Below the pieces are notes generated by a model, which saw only the letters and a program-made list of their open reading frames with translations, ran no database searches and was not told the DNA's origin. Shown here piece by piece: positions 1 to 6,467 of a stretch of DNA of 8,315 nt. A program made the translations under genes and the position numbers. Origin of the DNA: AEGEAN-183 sp964342745. GTDB lineage: Bacteria > Pseudomonadota > Gammaproteobacteria > Magnimaribacterales > Magnimaribacteraceae. Every line of letters starts with the position of its first letter. The first letter of the stretch is position 1. The stretch spans positions 1 through 8,315 of the forward strand of contig CAYFFW010000035.1 in assembly GCA_964342745.1 (NCBI GenBank). The letters are read 5' to 3'.

Positions 1-184
1 TTAGAATATCTGAAAGTGAGAAAGCTAGTTGGTAAGCTGAGATACTTTCTTCTAAATCTGTACCTGTTACAGACATTCTAGTTATACCTGCAGCAACAGC
101 CTCTTCAATTACTTTATCTATATCTTTAGTAAATGAAGGGTGGGTTAAGTTAACACCAATATCAAAAAATTGTTCTTTAGTCAT
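1..184 (-). CDS. tatD: TatD family metal-dependent hydrolase/DNase, N-terminal part (runs off left edge)
   Basis: Reading the minus strand from the ATG at 184-182 gives 61 uninterrupted codons to the window edge, so the C-terminal three quarters or so of the gene are missing. The visible part has the TatD opening: FDIGVNLTHPSF at residues 7-18, then an Ala/Gly-rich segment and SVTGTDLEES at 38-47, closely matching E. coli TatD (FDIGVNLTSSQF, then LITGTNLRES). TatD proteins are cytoplasmic TIM-barrel metal-dependent hydrolases with 3'-5' exonuclease activity, usually about 260 residues. The first metal-binding motif is normally HxH; here Asn-Leu-Thr-His stands in that region, like the NLT variant of E. 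coli TatD rather than the HxH of TatD relatives such as YcfH. There is no clear Shine-Dalgarno before the ATG. A perfect TATAAT lies 12 bases upstream on the same strand, implying a very short leader. The gene is divergent from the CoA-transferase gene. Assignment to the family is firm; exact TatD orthology is likely. Confidence 0.85.
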   Translation of the reverse strand, partial: MTKEQFFDIGVNLTHPSFTKDIDKVIEEAVAAGITRMSVTGTDLEESISAYQLAFSLSDIL

Positions 185-196
185 AAAGCTTGTTTT

Positions 197-202
197 ATTA
201 TA
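197..202 (-). promoter_or_regulatory. Candidate -10 box for the minus-strand tatD gene
   Basis: Read on the minus strand, bases 202 to 197 are TATAAT, a perfect sigma-70 -10 hexamer. Transcription would start near base 190, leaving a leader of about six bases before the tatD ATG at 184. No convincing -35 is present: 16-18 bases upstream the minus strand reads roughly CTTCTA, TCTTCT or CTCTTC. The call rests on one hexamer in AT-rich DNA, so chance is a real alternative. Confidence 0.4.
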
Positions 203-204
203 AG
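199..204 (+). promoter_or_regulatory. Candidate -10 box for the CoA-transferase gene
   Basis: TATAAG at 199-204 differs from the consensus -10 by one base. It would place the transcript start near 211, giving a leader of about 23 bases that contains the Shine-Dalgarno GAGGG at 224-228. It overlaps the minus-strand TATAAT at 202-197, so the two divergent promoters could not both be occupied by polymerase at once. The matching -35 region (around 176-181, TTTAGT) is poor and lies inside the tatD reading frame. Confidence 0.3.
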
Positions 205-233
205 ACACAAATAGTTTATAGAAGAGGGTAGGT

Positions 234-1460
234 ATGTCAGGTCCATTAAAAGGTTATAAAGTTGTAGAATTGACTTCCACCGTTTCAGGTCCATTTGCTG
301 GAATGATGTTAGCTGACCAGGGAGCAGATGTAATAAAAGTTGAGCCACCTATATTGGGTGATTTAGCAAGATTTATGGGTAGCTCCAGAAATGGAGTAGG
401 AGGAATGTTTGCCGTTCTGAATAGAAACAAAAGATCTGTAGTTTTAGACCTAAAAAATGAAGAAGAAATCAAAATTCTTAAAAACATAATAAAAGAAGCA
501 GATATTCTTATAGAAAATTACAGACCAGGCATTGTTAAGAAGTTAGGAATAGATTACGACTCAATTAAAGAGATAAATCCTGAAATTATTTATGCTTCTA
601 TTTCTGGCTATGGACAAAGTGGCCCTTATTCTGAAAGAAAGGTATATGATCCTTTAATTCAAGCAACTATTGGAACAGCTTCAGCCCAAAATCCTACCAA
701 ACCAGAATTCGTAAAAAATGTCATTTTCGATAAATCTACTGGTTTAACAGCAGCTCAAGCAATTACAGCAGCCCTAGTCCAAAAAGAGAGAACTGGAAAA
801 GGAGAATACCTACCAATTTCTATGTTAGAAGCCGGACTATACTTCCTTTGGCCTGATGCCATGTGGTCTAAAACGTTATTAGGTGAAGGCATAGATATTA
901 AGCCTGATCTATATGACACTTTTTCGTTATTTAAAACCAAAGATAAGTCAGTAGCAGTAATTTTAGTTGCAGATCCTGATTTTGAGACTTTCTGTAATTT
1001 TCTTCAATGCGATCTTCATCAAAGAAAAGAATATACAACTCTTCCAGACAGGGTTGACAATGCTGACTCTTTAACAAAAGAAATAAATTCGTTCTTGGAA
1101 AAACTAGATAGCAATTTTGTTAATGAAAAATTAGAAGAGTTAGGTCTCTCTTTTGCTTTTGTTAATACGTTGGACGAGATTCATGAAGATCCACAGGTTA
1201 TAGATCAAGAGTCGCTCTTAGAAATAGATCACCCTGAAGCAGGAATGATGAGATATCCAAAGCCACCTTTCAATTTTGCTTCACAAAACAACTTTCCTAA
1301 GTCACATTCTCCGAGTTTAGGACAGCACAACAGAGAAGTTTTATCAGGACTAGGGGTTGATGAAAAAGAAATTACCAGAATGGAAGAGAGAGAAAAGACT
1401 AATGCAGAAATGATAAAGAACATGTTGTTAGCAGATATTGCCAACTCTACAAAAGATTAA
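234..1460 (+). CDS. CaiB/BaiF CoA-transferase family protein
   Basis: The 408-residue product is a class III CoA-transferase, a family of cytoplasmic enzymes that move CoA between carboxylic acids; alpha-methylacyl-CoA racemases share the fold. It opens with the typical GPLKGYKVVEL, followed by MMLADQGADVIKVE (24-37) and NRNKRSVVLDLK (63-74), which form the family's N-terminal CoA-binding region. ENYRPGI (94-100) and SISGYGQSGPYS (122-133) are further hallmarks. Asp166 in FDKSTGLTAAQA aligns with the catalytic aspartate (Asp169 in formyl-CoA transferase) that forms the enzyme-bound anhydride. The length is normal (380-450). The ATG is preceded by GAGGG at 224-228 with five bases between, a good ribosome binding site. 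The last 40 or so residues form a charged helical tail (MEEREKTNAEMIKN) after the usual LGVDEKEI end motif. The substrate cannot be read from sequence: FRC-, CaiB- and racemase-like members differ subtly. The gene appears to be transcribed alone, with a 43-base gap downstream. Confidence 0.92.
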   Translation: MSGPLKGYKVVELTSTVSGPFAGMMLADQGADVIKVEPPILGDLARFMGSSRNGVGGMFAVLNRNKRSVVLDLKNEEEIKILKNIIKEADILIENYRPGIVKKLGIDYDSIKEINPEIIYASISGYGQSGPYSERKVYDPLIQATIGTASAQNPTKPEFVKNVIFDKSTGLTAAQAITAALVQKERTGKGEYLPISMLEAGLYFLWPDAMWSKTLLGEGIDIKPDLYDTFSLFKTKDKSVAVILVADPDFETFCNFLQCDLHQRKEYTTLPDRVDNADSLTKEINSFLEKLDSNFVNEKLEELGLSFAFVNTLDEIHEDPQVIDQESLLEIDHPEAGMMRYPKPPFNFASQNNFPKSHSPSLGQHNREVLSGLGVDEKEITRMEEREKTNAEMIKNMLLADIANSTKD

Positions 1461-1491
1461 AGGTATTGTTTAATAAATTAATATTAGGCTG

Positions 1492-1497
1492 TATATT
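1492..1497 (+). promoter_or_regulatory. Candidate -10 box giving a possibly leaderless transcript for the 1504 gene
   Basis: TATATT at 1492-1497 matches the -10 consensus at five of six positions. A transcript starting six to seven bases downstream would begin at or next to the ATG at 1504. No Shine-Dalgarno-like purine run occurs before that ATG; the sequence is A-rich (ATTAAAAAA). A possible -35, TTGTTT at 1466-1471, is separated by 20 bases, which is too wide for a standard promoter. Strength is uncertain in DNA this AT-rich. Confidence 0.3.
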
Positions 1498-1503
1498 AAA
1501 AAA

Positions 1504-1971
1504 ATGATTAATAGAACAAAAAAAATAGGTTTTCTTCTGCTTTCAATACTTTTAGTTTCCTTTTTAGTTGGAGCTCAGACCACTATATCTAACTTAAGTT
1601 GGCTTTTAAGTATAGATATGCCTGTTACAGCAGGGGCAGTTTTCTCAAGCATCTATCATGATTTTGTATTTATGACTTTAACTCCAGCTCCACCTTTGCC
1701 TCTACCTATGTTACCTACTATTCTAGCTATCGGACTTCTCTTTAGTTTTGGTTTTACTTGGATTGCCTTAAGGTGGATAAATTTAGACAAAAAACATGCT
1801 TACGGAATCTCCGGTGGGATAGCACTTTTTTTTATAGTCTATTTAATGCCTATAATTTTTTTCGGAGTGGACATGTTAGCCGGAGCAAGAACCCTATTAG
1901 GTAAAATTTGCTTAATTCTTTGTGGTTACTTAGGTGGTTATTTTTTTGGATCTCGATTAAATAAAGGATAA
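1504..1971 (+). CDS. Small multi-pass membrane protein of unknown function
   Basis: I do not recognise this 155-residue protein. The N-terminus MINRTKKIGFLLLSILLVSFLVGAQ looks like a signal peptide or first membrane helix (about 8-24). Further hydrophobic segments sit at about 72-91, 101-121 and 130-150. A proline-rich stretch, PAPPLPLPMLP (61-71), precedes the second helix. The loop at 92-99 is charged (NLDKKHAY) and the C-terminus is basic (GSRLNKG). By the positive-inside rule the C-terminus is probably cytoplasmic. The stop codon ends two bases before the start of the PQQ sugar dehydrogenase gene, and the ribosome binding site of that gene (AAAGGA, 1963-1968) lies within the last codons here, so the two are almost certainly co-transcribed and translationally linked. 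A role as membrane partner of the dehydrogenase is a context guess only. The ATG lacks a Shine-Dalgarno, but no better start exists nearby. Confidence 0.75.
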   Translation: MINRTKKIGFLLLSILLVSFLVGAQTTISNLSWLLSIDMPVTAGAVFSSIYHDFVFMTLTPAPPLPLPMLPTILAIGLLFSFGFTWIALRWINLDKKHAYGISGGIALFFIVYLMPIIFFGVDMLAGARTLLGKICLILCGYLGGYFFGSRLNKG

Positions 1972-1973
1972 AT

Positions 1974-3098
1974 ATGAAGAAACAGTTCTTACAATCAATC
2001 GTATTATTAATTATTTGCTTTACTAGCCTTGGAATTACTGCAGATAATCATGAGAAGAATTACAAATTTGAAATCATTGCAGAAGGACTTAGTTTTCCTT
2101 GGGGTATCGCCTTTCCTTCAAGCGATGAAATACTAGTTACTGAAAAAACAGGTAAATTAAGGCTTATTAAAAACGGAAAGTTATTAGATGAACACGTAAA
2201 AGGTGTTCCTGATAGCTTATATAAAGGTCAAGGAGGTTTAGAGGGAATAGTATTACATCCTAATTTCGCCAATAACCAATTTATTTATCTCGCATTTTCA
2301 GAAACGAATACTGCAAACAAGAAAACGAACACTTTAAGGGTAGTGAGAGGAAAATTAAACGGACTATCCCTGTCTGGAGTAGTAACTATCTTTAAAGCAA
2401 GTCCCTACCGAAGAACGGCCAATCACTATGGAGCAAAGATGGTCTTTTTAAAAGATGGGACCCTATTGATCACTTCTGGAGATGGATTTAGCTACAGGGA
2501 GATGGCTCAAGATCTTGATAACCACTTTGGAAAAGTCATCAGGATAAACGACGATGGTTCGATTCCATCAGATAATCCTTTTGTTTCTAATCCAAGAGCT
2601 CTTCCAGAAATTTGGTCCTATGGGCACAGAAATTCACAAGGAATTACTGTTAACGCTGATGGGTCAGTTGTTTATGAACACGAACATGGGCCAAGAGGTG
2701 GCGACGAACTAAATATAATAGAAAAGGGAAAAAACTATGGCTGGCCTGCTATCACATATGGGATTGACTACAGCGGAGCTCTTATTTCTCCTTTCCAAAA
2801 GAAAGAAGGCATGGAACAGCCTATTAAATATTGGGTACCTTCCATAGCTCCTTCAGGAATGGCTTTTTATGAAGGAGAATTATTTCCTACCTGGAAAGGC
2901 AATCTATTTATATCAGGACTAGTTCCAGGTGATGTTAGAAGAATTGTTTTGAAAGGTAATGAAGTGGTTCAGGAAGAGATTCTTTTCAATGAGTTAAAAA
3001 GTAGAATAAGAAATGTTGTTAGTGCACCAGACGGAAGTTTGGTTTTAGCTACTGATAGCCGTAGAGGGAAACTAATTAGAGTTATTCCAAATAATTAA
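1974..3098 (+). CDS. Exported PQQ-dependent aldose sugar dehydrogenase (Asd/YliI-type)
   Basis: The 374-residue protein belongs to the soluble glucose/sorbosone dehydrogenase beta-propeller family, which oxidises aldoses in the periplasm using pyrroloquinoline quinone and calcium. A signal peptide is clear: basic MKKQ, a hydrophobic core at 8-21, and likely cleavage near ITA-DN (22-25). Family motifs follow in order: GLSFPWGIAF (38-47), GQGGLEGIVLHPNF (85-98), NHYGAKMVFLKDGTLLITSGD (150-170), GKVIRINDDGSIP (186-198), IWSYGHRNSQGI (213-224), HEHGPRGGDELN (236-247), NYGWP (254-258) and PSIAPSGMAFYEG (289-301). His151 fits the catalytic base (His144 in Acinetobacter s-GDH) and Arg219 in GHRN fits the PQQ-contacting arginine. 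The length is normal for the short E. coli YliI-like branch. AAAGGA (1963-1968) gives a good ribosome binding site. It is flanked by two small membrane proteins. No PQQ synthesis genes are in view, so the cofactor may be made elsewhere or taken up. The exact sugar substrate is unknown. Confidence 0.93.
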   Translation: MKKQFLQSIVLLIICFTSLGITADNHEKNYKFEIIAEGLSFPWGIAFPSSDEILVTEKTGKLRLIKNGKLLDEHVKGVPDSLYKGQGGLEGIVLHPNFANNQFIYLAFSETNTANKKTNTLRVVRGKLNGLSLSGVVTIFKASPYRRTANHYGAKMVFLKDGTLLITSGDGFSYREMAQDLDNHFGKVIRINDDGSIPSDNPFVSNPRALPEIWSYGHRNSQGITVNADGSVVYEHEHGPRGGDELNIIEKGKNYGWPAITYGIDYSGALISPFQKKEGMEQPIKYWVPSIAPSGMAFYEGELFPTWKGNLFISGLVPGDVRRIVLKGNEVVQEEILFNELKSRIRNVVSAPDGSLVLATDSRRGKLIRVIPNN

Positions 3099-3117
3099 TT
3101 AAAAATAGGAGTTAAAA

Positions 3118-3492
3118 ATGATTGCTAGAATATTGTCAGGATTAATAGGGCTTTTCATGCTTTATTCATGTTACGGTTGGATAACTGACCCAACCAGTGC
3201 TGCTGCTGGGTTAGCTATGCCTCTTTTAGAGGGAATGGGTGGCAACACTCAAATTGGAGATTTTACTTCATTCTTTTTTACAGCAGGTTTATTTGCTTGT
3301 ATTGGGGCCTACAGAGAGGAACATACATGGCTGTATGCTTCTATCTCATTACTAGGTTCGGCTGCAGTTTTTAGAAGCTTAGCAGTCCTAACACATGGTT
3401 CTGATCCATTAACAATGGCTATTATTTTTGAAATAGTAATGACAGGGATATTATTTGTTTGCGTTTATCTCATGAAAAGAGAAAAGGCCTAA
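3118..3492 (+). CDS. Small four-helix membrane protein, possibly DUF4345-like
   Basis: The 124-residue protein has four predicted membrane helices at about 3-22, 50-66, 71-91 and 99-119. The layout of a first helix followed by an N-D-P type loop (GWITDPTSAAAGLAMP, 20-35), a Gly-rich loop and three more helices resembles the DUF4345 kind of small membrane protein, but this is a pattern impression rather than an alignment. The C-terminus KREKA is basic and probably cytoplasmic. The start is well supported: AGGAG at 3107-3111 with six bases to the ATG. It follows the sugar dehydrogenase by 19 bases and precedes the thioesterase by 8 bases, so it belongs to the same transcription block. No catalytic or metal-binding motif can be seen. 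The function is unknown. Confidence 0.75.
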   Translation: MIARILSGLIGLFMLYSCYGWITDPTSAAAGLAMPLLEGMGGNTQIGDFTSFFFTAGLFACIGAYREEHTWLYASISLLGSAAVFRSLAVLTHGSDPLTMAIIFEIVMTGILFVCVYLMKREKA

Positions 3493-3500
3493 TTTCTAAT

Positions 3501-4319
3501 ATGAACCAAGAAATTGGATATCCTAAGTTTCTTCGGGATACGGCCGTATCCCAGTTAGACGAAGATATCTGGGAAGCAGAATTGACAGATGATTGGAATA
3601 TAGGAGGGGTTGCTAATGGAGGTTATTCCATGGCTACAGCAGCCAGAGCATTATCAGAAGCTCTAGATCATAAAGATCCACTTTCTATGACTGGACACTA
3701 TCTTTCTAGAGTTGAAGCAGGTAAAGCTTTACTAGAAGTTGAAAAGTTAAATATAGGAAGAAGTGTATCTACTGCTTTATTAAAATTTATTCAAGGAGGG
3801 GAGGAGCGGATTAGATTCACAGCTTGTTTTACTGATTTTGAAAAAGCTAAAGGTGATACTTTAAGGGAGGTAGAAGCACCAGAATTTCCCCCTATAAAAG
3901 AATGTATATCTATGCCTTACAAAGAAGGGTTTACGCCGGTATTAGAAAAGCAGATAAATAGAAAATTTGCTCCATACTCAGACTGGTGGGATGAAACAAG
4001 GCCAAGGTCAAGGGCCTTACTGGATGCCTATTATTCTTGGCCAGGTGGAGAGCCTATAGATCTACTTAGTATTATTTTCTTTCTCGACACTATGTCACCA
4101 CCAATTTTTAATAGATTAGGTTCTAGAGGCTGGGTACCTTCTTTAGAATTAACTGTTCACTTAAAACAACTGCCTTGTGAAGGTCCATTGAGAATGAGAG
4201 GTAAAACTGATTTTATAACTTCAGGTTTTCTCGAAGAAGACGACGAAATTTGGGATTCAAAAGGAAATCTAGTAGGTCAGGCTAGGCAAATGGCGAAACT
4301 TAGAATACCTAAATCATAA
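3501..4319 (+). CDS. Double-hotdog acyl-CoA thioesterase family protein (4HBT_3-like)
   Basis: This cytoplasmic protein looks like a tandem-hotdog thioesterase, a family that hydrolyses acyl-CoA to free acid and CoA. The first hotdog carries WNIGGVANGGYSMATAARAL (32-51), the typical W.I...NGGY start of the central helix. The second carries FFLDTMSPP (193-201), PSLELTVHL (213-221) and GQARQMAKLR (259-268). Placed against E. coli TesB, Asp196, Ser214 and Gln263 fall on its Asp204-Thr228-Gln278 active site, with Ser replacing Thr. Tail and length (272 residues) fit the family. I chose the ATG at 3501, which lies eight bases after the upstream stop. An in-frame TTG at 3459 would add 14 residues (MRLSHEK...) and overlap the upstream gene by 34 bases; it has AGGGA ten bases ahead, so it cannot be fully excluded, but those residues do not look like family sequence. 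The ribosome binding site for 3501 is weak (AAGG, 13 bases away), suggesting coupling to upstream translation. Substrate chain length is unknown. Confidence 0.85.
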   Translation: MNQEIGYPKFLRDTAVSQLDEDIWEAELTDDWNIGGVANGGYSMATAARALSEALDHKDPLSMTGHYLSRVEAGKALLEVEKLNIGRSVSTALLKFIQGGEERIRFTACFTDFEKAKGDTLREVEAPEFPPIKECISMPYKEGFTPVLEKQINRKFAPYSDWWDETRPRSRALLDAYYSWPGGEPIDLLSIIFFLDTMSPPIFNRLGSRGWVPSLELTVHLKQLPCEGPLRMRGKTDFITSGFLEEDDEIWDSKGNLVGQARQMAKLRIPKS

Positions 4320-4345
4320 AATGCATTAGCTTGCTTAACTCAGGC

Positions 4346-4351
4346 TATGAT
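4346..4351 (+). promoter_or_regulatory. Candidate -10 box for the MoxR-VWA operon
   Basis: TATGAT at 4346-4351 differs from consensus by one base and sits in the 66-base gap between the thioesterase and MoxR genes. It predicts a start near 4358 and a leader of about 28 bases carrying the Shine-Dalgarno AGGA at 4376-4379. The best -35 candidate, TGCATT at 4322-4327 with an 18-base spacer, is weak. I see no convincing hairpin terminator in the same gap, so read-through from upstream is also possible. Confidence 0.3.
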
Positions 4352-4385
4352 AAAGTTCTAAAAATTTTTAATAACAGGATAATTT

Positions 4386-5246
4386 ATGAAATTTACAGGG
4401 ACAGATAATTATATTTCAACAGAAGATTTAAGCATGGCTGTAAATGCTTCGGCTGCATTAGAAAGACCTCTTTTAATTAAAGGAGAGCCTGGAACAGGAA
4501 AGACTATGCTTGCAGAAGAAGTAGCAAAATCTTTGAAGATGCCTCTTATTGAGTGGCATATTAAATCTACCACCAAGGCTAAACAAGGCCTTTACGAGTA
4601 TGATGCGGTTACAAGATTAAGAGACTCTCAGTTAGGTGATGAAAGAGTAAAAGATATCTCAAACTACATTGAAAAAGGAAAGCTATGGGAAGCTTTTTCT
4701 GCAAAGGAAAGAGTTGTTTTATTAGTTGATGAAATAGACAAAGCTGACATTGAGTTTCCAAATGACCTACTTCAAGAATTAGATAGAATGGAATTTTATG
4801 TATATGAAACTAAGGAGACGATTAAGGCAGTTAATAGACCCATCGTCATAATAACTAGTAATAATGAAAAAGAGCTTCCAGATGCTTTTTTAAGAAGATG
4901 TTTCTTTCATTACATTAATTTTCCAGATAGAGAGACTATGCAGCAAATTGTTTCTGTTCATCATCCTAAAATAAAAAAGAAGCTAGTTAAAGATGCTTTA
5001 GATATTTTCTTTGATGTCAGAAAAGTACCTGGATTAAAGAAGAAACCTTCAACTTCAGAATTGATTGATTGGCTTAAATTACTTATGGCTGACGATATTC
5101 CTGACGAAATTCTAAAAGACAGGGATCCTTCTAAGGCTATACCACCTTTGTATGGGGCTTTAATTAAAAATGAGCAGGATGTTCAGTTATTAGAAAGACT
5201 AGCATTTATGGCAAGAAGAGAAGCAGCTAATAATCCTCAACAATAA
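4386..5246 (+). CDS. MoxR-family AAA+ ATPase (CoxD-like)
   Basis: The 286-residue cytoplasmic protein has all the parts of a MoxR AAA+ ATPase: Walker A GEPGTGKT (33-40), Walker B VVLLVDEIDKAD (110-121, with Asp115 and Glu116), sensor 1 around TSNNEKELPDAF (157-168), the arginine-finger pair Arg170-Arg171 in LRRCFFHYINFP, and a C-terminal lid with a sensor-2-like PSTSELIDWLKLL (221-233). The F.HYINFPD segment after the finger is typical of the CoxD-like branch. Members work with a VWA partner as a chaperone-like pair that remodels or loads cofactors into a target complex; CoxD and CoxE do this for carbon monoxide dehydrogenase. No cox structural gene is visible, so the client here is unknown. 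AGGA (4376-4379) lies six bases before the ATG. The stop TAA overlaps the start of the next gene by one base (TAATG), which implies coupled translation and stoichiometric production with the VWA protein. Confidence 0.93.
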   Translation: MKFTGTDNYISTEDLSMAVNASAALERPLLIKGEPGTGKTMLAEEVAKSLKMPLIEWHIKSTTKAKQGLYEYDAVTRLRDSQLGDERVKDISNYIEKGKLWEAFSAKERVVLLVDEIDKADIEFPNDLLQELDRMEFYVYETKETIKAVNRPIVIITSNNEKELPDAFLRRCFFHYINFPDRETMQQIVSVHHPKIKKKLVKDALDIFFDVRKVPGLKKKPSTSELIDWLKLLMADDIPDEILKDRDPSKAIPPLYGALIKNEQDVQLLERLAFMARREAANNPQQ

Positions 5247-6421
5247 TGTTCATTTCTCTTTTTAATACGTTAAAGGCTACTGGAGTTCCATGTACTCTAA
5301 GAGAGCTTTTAGATTTAATTGGAGCTGTAGAGAAAAAGCTAGCCTTTGCTGATATGAAGGACTTTTACTACCTTAGCAGAGCTACTCTTGTAAAGGATGA
5401 AAAGCACTATGATAAATTTGATAGAGCTTTTGATATTTACTTTAAAGGAATCGAGAGTATTGATGATATTTTAGAAATGTTAATACCTGAAGATTGGCTC
5501 AAAGGTGAATTTGAGAAGTACCTAACGGAAGAAGAGCTAAAGAAAATTGAGTCTCTTGGGGGTTTAGAAAAACTTCTTGAAGAGTTCAAAAATAGAATGA
5601 AAGAACAGGAAGGCAAACACGAAGGGGGAAGTAAATGGGTAGGCACTGAAGGAACCTCCCCATTTGGTAATGATGGAGATAACCCTGAAGGTATTAGAGT
5701 TGGTGGAGAAGGAAAAAAAGGAAAAGCAGTTAAGGTTTGGGAAGCTAGAGATTTTAAAAACTTAGACGATAGCGTAGAACTGGGAACAAGAAATATAAAA
5801 GTAGCACTTAGAAGGCTTAGAAAACTTATCAGAGACAGCGCGCAAGAAGAGTTTGATCTTGATGGAACAATTAGCTCTACAGCCAAAAAAGCAGGCATGT
5901 TGGATATTAAATATCAGCCTGAAAAAAGAAATGCAGTAAAAGTATTAGCTTTCTTTGATGTCGGAGGCTCAATGGATCCGCACATAAAGATTTGCGAAGA
6001 ATTATTTTCAGCCTGTAAGACAGAATTTAAAAATCTAGAATACTTTTATTTCCATAATTTTTTATACGAGTCTATTTGGAAAGATAACCGAAGAAGACAG
6101 AATGAGAGGGTAATGACCGAAGATATTCTTCATAAGTACTCTTCTGACTACAGAATAATCTTTGTTGGTGATGCAACGATGGCTCCTTACGAAATAACTA
6201 ATCCTGGAGGTAGTATTGAACATTGGAATGAAGAAGCGGGTGCTTTATGGATGAAGCGAATGATGGATATCTATGAAAAAGTAATTTGGCTAAATCCAGT
6301 CCCTTCTGATCATTGGGAATATAGTGCTTCAGTGGAATTAACTCGTTCCTTAGTTGAAGATAATATGTTTCCCTTAACTATAAGGGGCCTCGAAGAAAGT
6401 ATGGCCTTTCTTAGTAAATAG
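5246..6421 (+). CDS. VWA domain protein, CoxE-like partner of MoxR ATPase
   Basis: The 391-residue protein has an all-helical N-terminal region (1-120), a Gly/Lys/Glu-rich linker (about 121-162), a basic helical segment (180-200, RNIKVALRRLRKLIR) and a C-terminal von Willebrand A domain from about 230. The metal-binding MIDAS motif reads D238-V-G-G-S242 in AFFDVGGSMDPH; the DxGGS form instead of textbook DxSGS is, to my knowledge, usual for this CoxE-like family, so the site is probably functional. FHNFLYESIW (269-278), FVGDATMAPYE (306-316) and VIWLNPVP (346-353) are further family motifs, with Asp309 and Thr311 placed to complete the metal site. There is no signal peptide or membrane helix, so it is cytoplasmic. 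There is no Shine-Dalgarno; the ATG uses the last A of the MoxR stop codon. The protein presumably recruits the ATPase to a client complex, but which client cannot be told from this window. Confidence 0.9.
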   Translation: MFISLFNTLKATGVPCTLRELLDLIGAVEKKLAFADMKDFYYLSRATLVKDEKHYDKFDRAFDIYFKGIESIDDILEMLIPEDWLKGEFEKYLTEEELKKIESLGGLEKLLEEFKNRMKEQEGKHEGGSKWVGTEGTSPFGNDGDNPEGIRVGGEGKKGKAVKVWEARDFKNLDDSVELGTRNIKVALRRLRKLIRDSAQEEFDLDGTISSTAKKAGMLDIKYQPEKRNAVKVLAFFDVGGSMDPHIKICEELFSACKTEFKNLEYFYFHNFLYESIWKDNRRRQNERVMTEDILHKYSSDYRIIFVGDATMAPYEITNPGGSIEHWNEEAGALWMKRMMDIYEKVIWLNPVPSDHWEYSASVELTRSLVEDNMFPLTIRGLEESMAFLSK

Positions 6422-6452
6422 TTTCACTTTAAAAAAACTAGGTTCTTTAACT

Positions 6453-6458
6453 TAAAAT
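6453..6458 (+). promoter_or_regulatory. Candidate -10 box for yadGH, implying a very short leader
   Basis: TAAAAT at 6453-6458 matches the -10 consensus at five of six positions and lies in the 46-base gap after the VWA gene. Transcription would begin near 6465, leaving only about three bases before the yadG ATG at 6468. No Shine-Dalgarno is present (TTTCATC precedes the ATG). No good -35 is found at the right distance. The alternative is co-transcription with the MoxR-VWA genes. Confidence 0.25.
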
Positions 6459-6467
6459 AATTTCATC

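Noticed and set aside
254..1444. Three minus-strand open frames of 61-77 codons inside the CoA-transferase gene
   Set aside because: They lack ribosome binding sites and recognisable sequence, and they overlap a gene with complete family motifs.
1469..1500. Inverted repeat TTTAATA / TATTAAA after the CoA-transferase gene as a terminator
   Set aside because: The arms are A-T only with an 18-base loop and are followed by A, not T, so they do not look like an intrinsic terminator and are expected by chance in this DNA.
3459..3500. TTG start at 3459 for the thioesterase, adding 14 residues
   Set aside because: It would overlap the upstream gene by 34 bases, and the extra residues are basic and unlike the family N-terminus. 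The ATG at 3501 fits better, though AGGGA ahead of the TTG leaves some doubt.
5437..5898. 153-residue open frame on the minus strand opposite the VWA gene
   Set aside because: Its translation is Ser/Pro/Leu/Phe-rich low-complexity sequence expected from the antisense of a Glu/Lys/Gly-rich linker, and it lies wholly within a well-supported gene.
4386..6421. Naming the MoxR-VWA pair coxD/coxE and inferring carbon monoxide oxidation
   Set aside because: No carbon monoxide dehydrogenase subunit genes are present, and CoxD/CoxE-like pairs occur in many genomes without them, so only the family name is supported.
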